Below are positions 1 to 8,403 of a stretch of 64,000 bases of DNA, in pieces (the first letter of the stretch is position 1; each line of letters opens with the position of its first letter). Source of the DNA: Aliiroseovarius sediminis (GTDB lineage Bacteria > Pseudomonadota > Alphaproteobacteria > Rhodobacterales > Rhodobacteraceae); the NCBI RefSeq assembly GCF_022678485.1, contig NZ_JALBYP010000018.1:310001-374000 (forward strand), read 5' to 3'. The position numbers and the translations under genes are program-made. The notes beneath the pieces were generated by a model, which did no database searches, was not told the origin of the DNA, and saw only the letters and a list, made by a program, of their open reading frames with translations.

Positions 1-1
1 G

Positions 2-436
2 ATCTTCTGGGTGGTGCTGCTGACCCTCGTGATGAACCGGCTGATTTTCCACGACCCGATTGCCGCGCGGCTGTTTCCGACCATGGTGATCCTGATTGCG
101 CCACCCGCTGTCGCGTTTCTTGCCTATGTCAGCATGACCGGGGTCGTGGATGGTTTTGCTCGTATCCTGCTGAATTCCGGCTATATCTTTGCGGCATTGG
201 TTGTGGCGCAAGTCCCGCGACTGGCCAAGTTGCCCTTTGCACTCAGCTGGTGGGCGCTTAGTTTCCCGTTGGCGGCATTGTCGATTGCGTCATTCCGGTT
301 TTCACAACTGGACGGGTCGCGCGCGCACCAGACCATTGGCATGATCGTGTTGGTCGTTCTTGTGCTTGTGGTGCTGGGGTTGATCTATCGCACCGGCAAA
401 GCCATCGCGCGAAACGAGGTCTGTTTGCCGGAGTAA
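2..436 (+). CDS. SLAC1/TDT-family anion or C4-dicarboxylate transporter, C-terminal part
   Basis: This is the 3' end of a membrane transporter gene whose start lies before the window. The visible 144 codons form several hydrophobic helices (near positions 90-180, 180-300 and 330-400) and end in a short charged tail, as in the SLAC1/TehA (TDT) family of anion, tellurite or dicarboxylate channels. The substrate cannot be told from the fragment. About 160 bp separate it from rplM, which has its own promoter, so the two are probably separate transcripts. The family call rests on overall resemblance of the last helices and the tail. Confidence 0.6.
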   Translation: MFWVVLLTLVMNRLIFHDPIAARLFPTMVILIAPPAVAFLAYVSMTGVVDGFARILLNSGYIFAALVVAQVPRLAKLPFALSWWALSFPLAALSIASFRFSQLDGSRAHQTIGMIVLVVLVLVVLGLIYRTGKAIARNEVCLPE

Positions 437-534
437 GACGGGATTGGTCCTTCGATTGGCTGATATTTGTGGGGTATAATGATACCTTAATTTTAACCCC
501 TTGTTTTTTAATAATTTATTGACGAAAGCAGCCC

Positions 535-562
535 TTGACCCCGCGGCCAAAACATCTAGAAC
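535..562 (+). promoter_or_regulatory. Probable housekeeping promoter of rplM-rpsI
   Basis: A -35-like TTGACC (535-540) is followed after 16 bases by TAGAAC (557-562), a 5/6 and a 4/6 match to the sigma-70 consensus. It sits 34 bp before the rplM start in an otherwise AT-rich gap. Assigned by eye only. Confidence 0.45.
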
Positions 563-595
563 CAGCGCATCCGAAACCCAATCAGGGCTGAATCA

Positions 596-1060
596 ATGAA
601 AACCTTCTCTGCAACGCCTGCAGATATCGACAAAAAGTGGATCATCATCGACGCCGACGGCGTCGTGCTGGGTCGTCTTGCGTCGATTATCGCAACGCGT
701 CTTCGTGGCAAGCATAAAGCCACATTCACACCGCATATGGACATGGGTGACAATGTCATCGTGATCAACGCGGACAAAGTTCAAATGACCGGCAAGAAGC
801 GCACCGACAAAGTGCACTATTGGCACACTGGCTATCCGGGCGGTATCAAGTCCCGCACCGCTGGTCAGATCCTCGACGGCGAACATCCCGAGCGTCTGTT
901 GACTAAAGCCGTGCAGCGCATGTTGCCGGGCGGACCGCTGAGCCGTCAGCAAATGACCAACCTGCGCATTTACGCCGGCGCCGAGCATCCCCACGAGGCG
1001 CAAAGCCCTGAAGTGCTGGACGTCAAATCCATGAACTCCAAAAATACGCGTGAGGGCTGA
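596..1060 (+). CDS. rplM: 50S ribosomal protein L13
   Basis: L13 is a large-subunit protein that binds 23S rRNA early in 50S assembly. The 154-residue product has the usual L13 features: the N-terminal [16 protein letters not shown] segment and the [10 protein letters not shown] and MLPGGPLSR blocks that contact rRNA. Length is normal for alphaproteobacteria. It is followed after two bases by rpsI, the standard rplM-rpsI operon, and a sigma-70-like promoter lies just upstream. Identification is secure. Confidence 0.98.
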   Translation: MKTFSATPADIDKKWIIIDADGVVLGRLASIIATRLRGKHKATFTPHMDMGDNVIVINADKVQMTGKKRTDKVHYWHTGYPGGIKSRTAGQILDGEHPERLLTKAVQRMLPGGPLSRQQMTNLRIYAGAEHPHEAQSPEVLDVKSMNSKNTREG

Positions 1061-1062
1061 TC

Positions 1063-1551
1063 ATGACTGATGAGATCAAAACACTCGAAGACCTGAACGC
1101 CGTTGCCGAAGGCACCGAGGCCGTGGCCGAGATTGCCGCTCCCCGCGAACCCGTTCGCGACGAGTTGGGCCGTTCCTATGCCACCGGCAAGCGTAAAGAC
1201 GCTGTCGCCCGCGTATGGATCAAGCCGGGTTCCGGCAAGGTCACCGTGAACGGCAAAGAGATGGGCGTTTACTTCGCACGTCCCGTTCTGCAACTGATCG
1301 TCCGCCAGCCAGAGCAGATTGCCGGCGTAGAAGGCGAATTTGATGTGGTTGCCACCGTCAAAGGTGGCGGTCTGTCTGGTCAGGCCGGTGCCGTGAAACA
1401 TGGGATTTCGAAAGCGCTTCAGCTTTACGAACCCAGCCTGCGCGGCGCCTTGAAAGCCGCTGGCTTCCTGACTCGCGACTCGCGCGTTGTGGAACGGAAG
1501 AAATACGGCAAGGCTAAAGCCCGTAAGAGCTACCAGTTCTCGAAACGTTAA
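1063..1551 (+). CDS. rpsI: 30S ribosomal protein S9
   Basis: S9 is a small-subunit protein whose basic C-terminal tail reaches the P-site tRNA. The product has 162 residues. About the first 35 form the acidic N-terminal extension common in alphaproteobacteria. The S9 core follows ([14 protein letters not shown], then [19 protein letters not shown]), and the protein ends in the conserved basic tail finishing SYQFSKR. It is the second gene of the rplM-rpsI operon, starting two bases after rplM stops, and is followed by a strong terminator. Confidence 0.98.
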   Translation: MTDEIKTLEDLNAVAEGTEAVAEIAAPREPVRDELGRSYATGKRKDAVARVWIKPGSGKVTVNGKEMGVYFARPVLQLIVRQPEQIAGVEGEFDVVATVKGGGLSGQAGAVKHGISKALQLYEPSLRGALKAAGFLTRDSRVVERKKYGKAKARKSYQFSKR

Positions 1552-1577
1552 TTCGACGTTTTGGAATATTGAACTTG

Positions 1578-1610
1578 AAAAGAGCGTTTGCCGATGCAAA
1601 CGCTCTTTTT
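1578..1610 (+). terminator. Rho-independent terminator of rplM-rpsI
   Basis: Inverted repeat AAAAGAGCGTTTG / CAAACGCTCTTTT with a 6-base loop (1591-1596), running into a T tract, 27 bp after the rpsI stop. Confidence 0.9.
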
Positions 1611-1949
1611 AATATTTATGCTGGCGATGATGAACGTGGATCAAACTGCGTTGTGGCTTCGCTATACGCAATGACAAGATCAAAATAGCATTGTTGCTAG
1701 GGCGATGACGTTTGATGATATTCTTATTTAGAAGTTGTAATTTTCTATGGCATTTAAAAAGAGAATACCTGATGACTAGGGAAAATGGCGCGGCGACCCT
1801 CCATCTGGTTTTCGCAACGTTAAATTGAATTTGTTCGTGTTGTGCGTCACAGCTGCATCTGCGTGTCCGGCTTGGATACGCCTACGGAGGCAAAAGGCTT
1901 TTTTGTGGTCAACGGCGCGACGCCAGTAAACGATTGATAGGTAGAAAAA
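1611..1949. other. Non-coding gap before the metalloprotease gene
   Basis: This 340-bp stretch between the rpsI terminator and the protease start is AT-rich in its first half. I see no convincing ORF or RNA gene. It presumably carries the protease promoter, but no -35/-10 pair is clear enough to place. A small GCCT/AGGC hairpin lies near 1878-1892, about 60 bp before the protease start. Confidence 0.4.
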
Positions 1950-3770
1950 ATGGCAAATGGGACGTTGTTTGCATTGTCGGGGTATCTGGCAAACGGGTTT
2001 TGGCATCAATCTGGTGGGTCATCCGCAAAATGGAATTTGACCGGCGGCGGAAGCAGTGCGCAATATGGGACGATCACCTATAATGTTGGATATAGCTCTT
2101 ACGAGTTCGCGGGCCTTTCGTTTGGCCGCCAGCAATTGGTGCGCAAGGCATTCGATTATCTGTCGAATGTGACTGGGATCAACTTCAAGGAGACCGGCTC
2201 GTCGAATGGCGACATCGTTTTTGGTGATTCTTATCTTGGGGCTTTCGCTTTTTGGGAAGATTGGAACGGTGACGGGTTCATAAATAAGGCGTATGTCAAT
2301 ATCGACTACAGTTGGGACGGCTGGTCCAACGCGCAGGACGACTATATCTTTCAAACCATTCTGCATGAGATCGGGCATGCGCTAGGTTTGGGTCATCAAG
2401 GCTTGTACAATGGCGATGCCAGTTTCCCTGAAAGCGCGCGTTTTTCCAACGACAGTTGGCAAAACAGCATCATGTCTTATTTCCCTCAAACCGATAACCC
2501 TAACATCAGGGCCAGTTATGCCGAGGTTCAAACGTTCATGGCGGCCGACTTGTTGGCTCTGGACCGGATGTATGGGAAGCAATCTTATGACGGCAAGACA
2601 TTCGGCACCTCGAATGCGTTTACCGACCACACCATCTATGGCTTCAATTCGACCATTTCGACGTCAGATGATCCGGTGTTTGGCCGGATGGCGGAATTCG
2701 GCACGCAGAAAGCCTATACCATTGCCGATGGTGGGGGCTGGGATACGCTTGATTTTTCGGGCTGGTCTGCGAATCAGCTGATTAACCTTACAATTTCGTC
2801 CGCTGCGAGTGGCGCCCCCACATTATCCAATATCGGTGGATTGGTCGGAAATCTGGCTCTCGCTGTCGGTACGGTCATTGAAAGGGCCATTGGTGGGCAG
2901 GGCAACGACAAAATTATCGGCAATCAGACCTCAAACGGGCTGTTTGGCGGTGGTGGGAATGATCGGTTGTACGGGCAATCGGGTTCAGACAAGGTTTATG
3001 GGAATGCAGGAAACGACAAGCTTTATGCGGCGGCCGGGAACGACCTGTATGATGGAGGGGCGGGGTCGGACTGGATTGTGTTTTCCGGGGCGAGCCGCGT
3101 TTTTGTCGACTTAGGTCACACTGGGCCGCAGAATACTGGATATGGCACCGACACAATCGTCGACATTGAACACATACGGGGCGGAGATGTCAGTGACCGG
3201 CTGATGGGTAACAGCGATGACAACGTTTTGGTGGGGAATGCTGGACATGATCGGCTGGTAGGCCGCGCCGGAAACGACAAGTTGGTCGGTGGTTCACATA
3301 ATGATGCACTTTTCGGTGGCGCTGGAAATGACAAAATTTTTGGTAATGCTGGCAATGATAGACTGTATGGTGGAGCTGGAGACGACGCACTAAGGGGTGG
3401 TAGCGGGCGTGATATTATTGATGGTGGGGCCGGTAAAGATATCCTTTTCGCAGGTGTGGATCACGATCGCGATGTCTTTGTCTTTCGAAATATAAACGAC
3501 AGCGTAAATGGACAACTCCGTGATCGGGTATATCAATTCGATAGTGGCGAGGATGATTTACATCTTCGCAAGATTGATGCGAACACAAATGCAGATGGGA
3601 ACCAACAATTCGGTTTCTCAACCAATGGCGCGCGGGCGCATTCTGTTTGGGTGGAAGAAGCGGGTAAGCATTCGTTAATTCGCGGTGACGTTGATGGTGA
3701 CGCAATTCATGACTTCGAAATTGCCATTATGGGTGTTGATTCCGTACACTGGAACGATTTTATCTTGTAA
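1950..3770 (+). CDS. Secreted M10 (serralysin-type) zinc metalloprotease with RTX repeats
   Basis: Predicted extracellular calcium-binding protease of 606 residues. The zinc motif HEIGHALGLGH is at residues 139-149 and the Met-turn methionine is M175 (SIMSYF), both diagnostic of metzincins of peptidase family M10. Residues about 313-375 and 410-505 carry two blocks of glycine/aspartate nonapeptides (GGxGxDxLx), the RTX beta-roll that folds on calcium outside the cell. The last 100 residues resemble the serralysin C-terminal domain, and the chain ends in a hydrophobic DFIL-type tail as expected of type I secretion substrates. There is no N-terminal signal peptide, which also fits type I export. 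No ABC exporter, membrane fusion protein or inhibitor gene lies nearby, so export must use machinery encoded elsewhere. Confidence 0.9.
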   Translation: MANGTLFALSGYLANGFWHQSGGSSAKWNLTGGGSSAQYGTITYNVGYSSYEFAGLSFGRQQLVRKAFDYLSNVTGINFKETGSSNGDIVFGDSYLGAFAFWEDWNGDGFINKAYVNIDYSWDGWSNAQDDYIFQTILHEIGHALGLGHQGLYNGDASFPESARFSNDSWQNSIMSYFPQTDNPNIRASYAEVQTFMAADLLALDRMYGKQSYDGKTFGTSNAFTDHTIYGFNSTISTSDDPVFGRMAEFGTQKAYTIADGGGWDTLDFSGWSANQLINLTISSAASGAPTLSNIGGLVGNLALAVGTVIERAIGGQGNDKIIGNQTSNGLFGGGGNDRLYGQSGSDKVYGNAGNDKLYAAAGNDLYDGGAGSDWIVFSGASRVFVDLGHTGPQNTGYGTDTIVDIEHIRGGDVSDRLMGNSDDNVLVGNAGHDRLVGRAGNDKLVGGSHNDALFGGAGNDKIFGNAGNDRLYGGAGDDALRGGSGRDIIDGGAGKDILFAGVDHDRDVFVFRNINDSVNGQLRDRVYQFDSGEDDLHLRKIDANTNADGNQQFGFSTNGARAHSVWVEEAGKHSLIRGDVDGDAIHDFEIAIMGVDSVHWNDFIL

Positions 3771-3909
3771 CATTTCTGATAGCTGATGCGCCGTTTTGCA
3801 TACTGGCATAGATAAATGTGTCTTGCGAAAAGCATCTTGAATCGATGATCTTTTCATGTTGCGGGGGGTAGGTCGATGCCCTATATCCCCGACAGACGAT
3901 AAGTCACTG

Positions 3910-3974
<65 letters not shown>

Positions 3975-3986
<12 letters not shown>

Positions 3987-4020
3987 TTCACCTCATTTCG
4001 GGTGCACCATTCACCTCATT
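3975..4020 (+). repeat. Perfect 23-bp tandem duplication covering the 3' end of tRNA-Arg
   Basis: Bases 3975-3997 are repeated exactly at 3998-4020. The first copy supplies the final T-arm/acceptor bases and CCA of the tRNA. The second is a free-standing copy of the same tRNA end. Duplicated tRNA 3' ends are typical of attL/attR left by tyrosine-recombinase integration, but here the copies are in direct contact with nothing between them. Confidence 0.85.
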
Positions 4021-4060
4021 AGAAACGCTTAAGAGAGCTGTCGAGTGTTCTCGCGCATTG

Positions 4061-4402
4061 TTACTGTCCTACGTTCTTCCAGCGTCAGACATTAAAGCGA
4101 TCTGCAGTTGGCAGGTCAAAACATCCCGAGATACTGCAAGTCCTACTTTATGGAAGTCGGGCGCGAGGTGATAATCGACCTGGCAGCGATGTAGATTTAG
4201 CTATTGTGATGCGACTGTCTCTGGGTACGGACGGCGGATACGGTAGATGGTTCTTCTGGCATCTAGGCTACCAAGAAATCCTGATCTACACCTTAGCAAC
4301 GACGTCCATCTTGAACGGTATGAAAAATGTGCTGGGCTTGAAACGGTTTGTCCGGCGGTCGAGAGTGATGGAATACTTTTGTATGAAAAGATGGAAGATT
4401 GA
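4061..4402 (+). pseudogene. Frameshifted MNT-type nucleotidyltransferase (antitoxin-like) remnant
   Basis: Reading across frames recovers a minimal nucleotidyltransferase. One frame reads VLPASDIKAICS at about 4073-4108. A second frame, from about 4119 to 4208, reads HPEILQVLLYGSRARG and then RPGSDVDLAIV, the hallmark GSxxxG...DxD active site of MNT/Pol-beta-like enzymes. After another shift, the first frame resumes and runs through NDVHLERYEKCAGLET and ESDGILLYEKMED to a stop at 4400-4402, the usual 'dGilLYe' end of MNT proteins. At least two frameshifts separate the parts, so no intact product is possible. MNT proteins usually pair with a HEPN toxin, and no HEPN gene is visible beside it. 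Its place directly after the duplicated tRNA end suggests debris of an integrated element. Confidence 0.72.
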
Positions 4403-4478
4403 TGGACTGCTTTGTCATGTTTGGGGCCGCGCAGCGCCAATCTTGTTAGGTTCACCCGGCCAATGGAAATGATGCTGT

Positions 4479-5219
4479 CTATCTTCGGTACCTAACCACA
4501 AAATTCCTTAGAATATTGGCTGGTGCGTGCACGTTTGCCGCGTGGACCATCGCGACCAGCGTTTCGGCAGTTTGGGGTGGGAAATAACCGTGGTGTTTGT
4601 AGATGCCGATCCGGGCCTCGAAGCTCTGGGCGTCGGCTTCGGGGTGAAACTGGGTGGCATAGACGTTTTGGCCGAAGCGAACCATTTGAAACGGGCAGGT
4701 GGCCGAGGTGACAAGCTGCACGCATCCCTTTGGCAGGTGTTGCATCGCTTCCTTATGGCCCACGAAGGCTTCAAACGCATCGGGAATATTGGCCAGAAGC
4801 GGGTCGCGGCGGCCAGCATCCGTCACCCGGCAGGCGCTGGCACTGACCGGTTCGCCGAACCGTTCCTTCGACACCGATCCGGGGGCAAGATGTGCGCCAA
4901 GGATACCGATGCCGTAACAACACCCCAGAAACGGGATGTCACGGTCAGTGATCTGCGGCATCAGGGACAGGCAATCGGCCTCGATCTTGGCCTCGACCGG
5001 GGTCTTTTTCGCAGGGGGGTCAGACACGCAGCCGGGACCACCACCGACAATCACGCCGGAATAGTCGTCAAGCGACAAATCCGCGGGGATCTCCTGTTGA
5101 TCCAGTCGGATGCGATGCACCTGGTCCGCAGTCAGACCGCCATTTTCAAGAAAGGCGCGGAATTCATCGTCCGAGGCGTCAGCTTCCGGGCGTAATTGCA
5201 GGATCAGAAAGGGTTTCAT
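4479..5219 (-). CDS. Class I glutamine amidotransferase (GMP-synthase-like)
   Basis: A 246-residue stand-alone glutamine amidotransferase. The nucleophile elbow FLGCCYGIG places the catalytic cysteine at C101, and the partner pair is in QFHPEAD (H192, E194), giving the class I triad. There is no synthetase domain, so the ammonia acceptor is unknown. Related proteins act on glutamyl-amine or nucleotide-like substrates, but nothing here decides that. The start at MKPFLILQL is chosen because GAGG lies 5 bases upstream. The frame stays open further upstream, but that part looks non-coding. It is transcribed away from the octaheme cytochrome gene. Confidence 0.82.
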   Translation of the reverse strand: MKPFLILQLRPEADASDDEFRAFLENGGLTADQVHRIRLDQQEIPADLSLDDYSGVIVGGGPGCVSDPPAKKTPVEAKIEADCLSLMPQITDRDIPFLGCCYGIGILGAHLAPGSVSKERFGEPVSASACRVTDAGRRDPLLANIPDAFEAFVGHKEAMQHLPKGCVQLVTSATCPFQMVRFGQNVYATQFHPEADAQSFEARIGIYKHHGYFPPQTAETLVAMVHAANVHAPANILRNFVVRYRR

Positions 5220-5410
5220 CGGCACCTCGTCAAATATTGCGTGACGATGCCAAAGGGTCGCGGGGTGGTCAATCATCAACGCAGCCCGGTGGGGCCTTGT
5301 CGACTGCCTGCGGCATTTTGGCTCGTTCCCTGTGTGCGTTAAATATATAAAGATATAGAATAGCGAATATATCCTCCGCCGCGCGAACCGGAGTAGGGGA
5401 GAAATCAGCC

Positions 5411-7069
5411 ATGAGACACTACCTGACGGTTGTGTTCGCCTTGGTCCTTGCTGCCGTGATAAGCCACGCGGCGCAAGCTCAAGGCGAAAACGCAACTCCG
5501 ACACCGCCACCCGCGCCACCACCAATCCCGACGACGGCGACGGTGGATCACTCCAAGCTTAAGGTCTTGCAAAAGGAATTTGCAACCGGCACCGAGGTGA
5601 CGCAGGCCTGTATCAGTTGCCACAACTCGGCTGATGATCAGATCATGCACGCAATCCATTTTACGTGGAATTACGAAAGCGATAGTGGGCAGACCTTAGG
5701 GAAAGCCAATGTGATCAATGCGTTCTGTGGCAACGTTGCCGGGAACGAGGCACGCTGCACATCCTGTCACGCAGGCTATGGCTGGGATGATATGTCGGTC
5801 ACACCGGCCGAGGCGGGCGTCGCGCCCGATTGTCTGGTGTGTCACGACCGATCAGGGCAATACACCAAGACCTCGACCGGTGCTGGCAACCCACCACTGG
5901 ATCCGGTGAAGCCGGGCACCACGACGATCACCGGCGCGCTGGCTTGGCCGGTTGATCTGACCAAGGCCGCACAATCGGTCGGGAAGCCGGGGCGCGATAA
6001 CTGCGGCAACTGCCATTTCTATGGCGGCGGCGGCGATAACGTAAAACATGGCGACCTCAGTTCGGTTCTGTATGCCCCTTCAAAAGAGGTGGACGTGCAT
6101 ATGGCGCAGGACGGGCTGAACTTCACCTGTTCAAACTGCCATGTGGAAGATCAGCACAGTTGGGCTGGATCACGTTATGACACCGTGGCCAAAGACGTTG
6201 TCGGGCGCGGTAAGCCCGGCGCTGTGCGTACCGCAGCAACCTGCGAAAGCTGCCATGACAGCGACCCGCATCCGATGGACATCAAGGGGATGAAGCTGAA
6301 TGACCACACCGACAAGGTGGCCTGCCAAACCTGCCACATCCCCGAATTCGCACGCGGCGGCGTAGCTACCAAGACCTTCTGGGACTGGTCCACAGCCGGA
6401 CGTTTGGATGCGGCGGGCAAGCCGATGCATGAAAGCAATTTCATCCAATCCGATGGCCAAGCGCTGCACACCTATCTGTCCACCAAGGGTGATTTCGAGT
6501 GGGAAGAGGATGTCGTGCCCCACTATGCCTGGTTCAACGGCCATGTGGAATACGCCACGGACGAGGTGATTGACCCGACCGCCACGGTCGAGGTTAACCG
6601 TATCAATGGGACCGCAGATGGCGCCGACAGCCGGATCTGGCCCTTCAAACGGATGGAGGGGCGCCAAGCTTATGACACCGGCAGCAACAAGCTGGCCTAT
6701 TCCCATGTCTGGGGTCCGACCACGGACACGGCGTTCTGGACCAACTTCAACTGGCCCAAGGCGATCGAGGCCGGGATGAAAGCCGCAGGGCAGGAATATT
6801 CCGGGAATTTCGATTTTGTCGACACGCAGATGTATTGGCCAATCACCCATATGGTCGCGCCGGCCAAGGATGCGCTGAATTGCGGGTCCTGTCACGCGGA
6901 AGACGGGCGGCTGGACGGGATCGCGGCGGTCTATATGCCGGGGACCGACCCCCGCTCGCCGGTCGGCTTGGCGGGGATGGCTTTGTTTTTGCTGACCGTT
7001 CTTGGCGTCGGCATCCACATTATCCTGCGCATCGTTGGTGGCCGCAAAGGAGGCACAGATCATGGCTAG
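5411..7069 (+). CDS. Octaheme c-type cytochrome, tetrathionate reductase (OTR) family
   Basis: Predicted periplasmic multiheme reductase of 552 residues. A Sec signal peptide covers about residues 1-24. Eight CXXCH heme sites begin at residues 67, 116, 141, 198, 240, 278, 305 and 491, the spacing of octaheme tetrathionate-reductase-like cytochromes, which reduce tetrathionate and in vitro also nitrite or hydroxylamine. A single transmembrane helix at about 518-540 anchors it by the C-terminus. A good ribosome site (AGGGGAG) precedes the ATG. Its last 8 bases overlap the cytochrome b gene, so the two form one transcriptional and probably one electron-transfer unit. The true substrate cannot be read from sequence. 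Confidence 0.87.
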   Translation: MRHYLTVVFALVLAAVISHAAQAQGENATPTPPPAPPPIPTTATVDHSKLKVLQKEFATGTEVTQACISCHNSADDQIMHAIHFTWNYESDSGQTLGKANVINAFCGNVAGNEARCTSCHAGYGWDDMSVTPAEAGVAPDCLVCHDRSGQYTKTSTGAGNPPLDPVKPGTTTITGALAWPVDLTKAAQSVGKPGRDNCGNCHFYGGGGDNVKHGDLSSVLYAPSKEVDVHMAQDGLNFTCSNCHVEDQHSWAGSRYDTVAKDVVGRGKPGAVRTAATCESCHDSDPHPMDIKGMKLNDHTDKVACQTCHIPEFARGGVATKTFWDWSTAGRLDAAGKPMHESNFIQSDGQALHTYLSTKGDFEWEEDVVPHYAWFNGHVEYATDEVIDPTATVEVNRINGTADGADSRIWPFKRMEGRQAYDTGSNKLAYSHVWGPTTDTAFWTNFNWPKAIEAGMKAAGQEYSGNFDFVDTQMYWPITHMVAPAKDALNCGSCHAEDGRLDGIAAVYMPGTDPRSPVGLAGMALFLLTVLGVGIHIILRIVGGRKGGTDHG

Positions 7070-7727
7070 ACGCTTCGTAAAGGTTTACCCGCGGTTTGAA
7101 CGCTTATGGCACTGGACGCAGATGGTGATGATCATGATCCTGATGTTCACGGGCTTTGGTTTGAACGGTCTGCATTCACTGCTGCCGTTCGGCCCGGCGG
7201 TCATGTTGCACACGTTGGCCGCGTTGGTTTTGTTGGCTATTTGGATTTTCGCGACGTTCTGGTTGTTTACCACCGGAACGTGGCGGCAGTTCATCCCGCA
7301 GATCGAAGGGCTGTTCAAAATGGCCCGGTTCTATGCCTATGGTGTGTTCCGCGGTGAAGAACCGCCCTATCAAAAGATCTTCTGGCGCAAACATAACCCG
7401 CTTCAAGCGTTGACTTATTTTGGTCTGAAAGTGGTGGTGTTCCCGGCAATCTGGGGGTCAGGTCTGCTGTATCTTACCTATAACTTCTGGGCGGCGGACG
7501 AAGGGTCGACCTTCATGCTGTACGTGATTGCCAATGTTCATCTTCTGGCGGCCTATGTGATCGCAGCCTTCGTGGTGATCCATGTCTATCTGCTGACTGT
7601 CGGCCATGGCTTCCGTGCGCATGTTCGGCCGATGGTGACGGGCTACGACTGTATTGACCTGACGTCAGAGCAGGAAGCCTATCTGGAAACGAACGAGCCG
7701 GGGCGGTTGATGCCAAAGAAAGGCTGA
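7062..7727 (+). CDS. Membrane cytochrome b561-type subunit, partner of the octaheme cytochrome
   Basis: A 221-residue integral membrane protein with four main hydrophobic helices (about residues 17-37, 48-75, 115-145 and 155-185). Candidate heme b histidines are in ERLWHWTQ near the N-terminus, in the second helix (MLHTLAAL) and in the last helices (ANVHLLAAY, VVIHVYLL). This matches the b-type subunits of thiosulfate/formate-type reductases that pass quinol electrons to periplasmic cytochromes. The ATG at 7062 is chosen because AAAGGAGG lies 8 bases before it. It overlaps the upstream gene by 8 bases. Inferred role: quinol oxidation feeding the octaheme protein. Confidence 0.85.
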   Translation: MARRFVKVYPRFERLWHWTQMVMIMILMFTGFGLNGLHSLLPFGPAVMLHTLAALVLLAIWIFATFWLFTTGTWRQFIPQIEGLFKMARFYAYGVFRGEEPPYQKIFWRKHNPLQALTYFGLKVVVFPAIWGSGLLYLTYNFWAADEGSTFMLYVIANVHLLAAYVIAAFVVIHVYLLTVGHGFRAHVRPMVTGYDCIDLTSEQEAYLETNEPGRLMPKKG

Positions 7728-7756
7728 AACTGTTCTCCGACTTAAACTCGTCCAAA

Positions 7757-7786
7757 AGAAAAGGCCCGCCAAATCGGTGGGCCTTT
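7757..7786 (-). terminator. Terminator between cytochrome b and the DUF882 gene
   Basis: Stem AAAGGCCCGCC / GGTGGGCCTTT with a 5-base loop. Read on the minus strand it ends in a T-rich tract (TTCTTTT), so it mainly serves the minus-strand DUF882 gene. It may also stop the converging cytochrome transcript. Confidence 0.75.
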
Positions 7787-7821
7787 CGCGTTCAACAGAA
7801 CGGTGGTCAGGGCAAGCTGCC

Positions 7822-8403
7822 TTAACGTCCCCAACTGCGAACCACGCCGCAATCCATGTGAACGAAGTTGGAACCGGAATATTTTCCAACACCGCCGCCA
7901 CGGCAGGCCACAGCCGCCTTGAACATCTGGTTGACGGAGCGGGACTTCAGCCGCAGGTCGGCGGCTTGCCCCTTCATGTGCAGCGAGTTCTTGGCAACCC
8001 CGCGCGACCGAGACCGCAGCATCGCGTTGGTCTTGGGCGAGCGATAGCCCGACAGCATCATGTAAGGTTCGCGCGCGCCCATAAGTCCGTGAGCGGCGGC
8101 CATGATGTCGACGGTGCGTGCGTCGATCGAAATTGCCTGATCTGTGCGCCAATCGCGCATGAAGTGATTGATCTCTTTCAAGGCATCTTTGATATATTTG
8201 CCTTCGATCCAATAAATCATGTTGATCGTTTCACCTGTGCGTCCCGAATACATGGCGAGTCTTCGCACATCGCCCCCGCCGCGCAGAAAGCCCGCGGCAT
8301 TGGCATACATCGGTGCGGCACTTACGGCTGTGGCGGCAAATGCGCCCAGCAAACCGCGGCGAGTCATAACGGAATTGGATCCGACCGAAGTGTCGATAGT
8401 CAT
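7822..8403 (-). CDS. DUF882/M15-type murein endopeptidase (MepK/YcbK-like), Tat-exported
   Basis: A 193-residue protein with a twin-arginine leader (TRRGLLGAFA at residues 14-23, cleavage near ANA-A). The metallopeptidase core has zinc ligands in HMKGQAAD (H142, D149) and HMD (H182), the peptidase M15A/DUF882 pattern. E. coli MepK of this family cuts 3-3 crosslinks in peptidoglycan. The gene is divergent from an L,D-transpeptidase, the enzyme that makes such crosslinks, which supports a cell-wall remodelling role. The ribosome site is weak, and an internal ATG at residue 13 could be the real start. Confidence 0.85.
   Translation of the reverse strand: MTIDTSVGSNSVMTRRGLLGAFAATAVSAAPMYANAAGFLRGGGDVRRLAMYSGRTGETINMIYWIEGKYIKDALKEINHFMRDWRTDQAISIDARTVDIMAAAHGLMGAREPYMMLSGYRSPKTNAMLRSRSRGVAKNSLHMKGQAADLRLKSRSVNQMFKAAVACRGGGVGKYSGSNFVHMDCGVVRSWGR

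Noticed and set aside
3116-3390. Regular 27-bp periodicity, CRISPR-like at first sight
   Set aside because: The periodicity encodes RTX nonapeptides in the protease reading frame. Units are diverged and contiguous, with no spacers.
4206-4472. An 88-codon ORF after tRNA-Arg
   Set aside because: It is the wrong-frame continuation of the broken MNT gene. The recognisable C-terminus lies in another frame, so it is not a separate gene.
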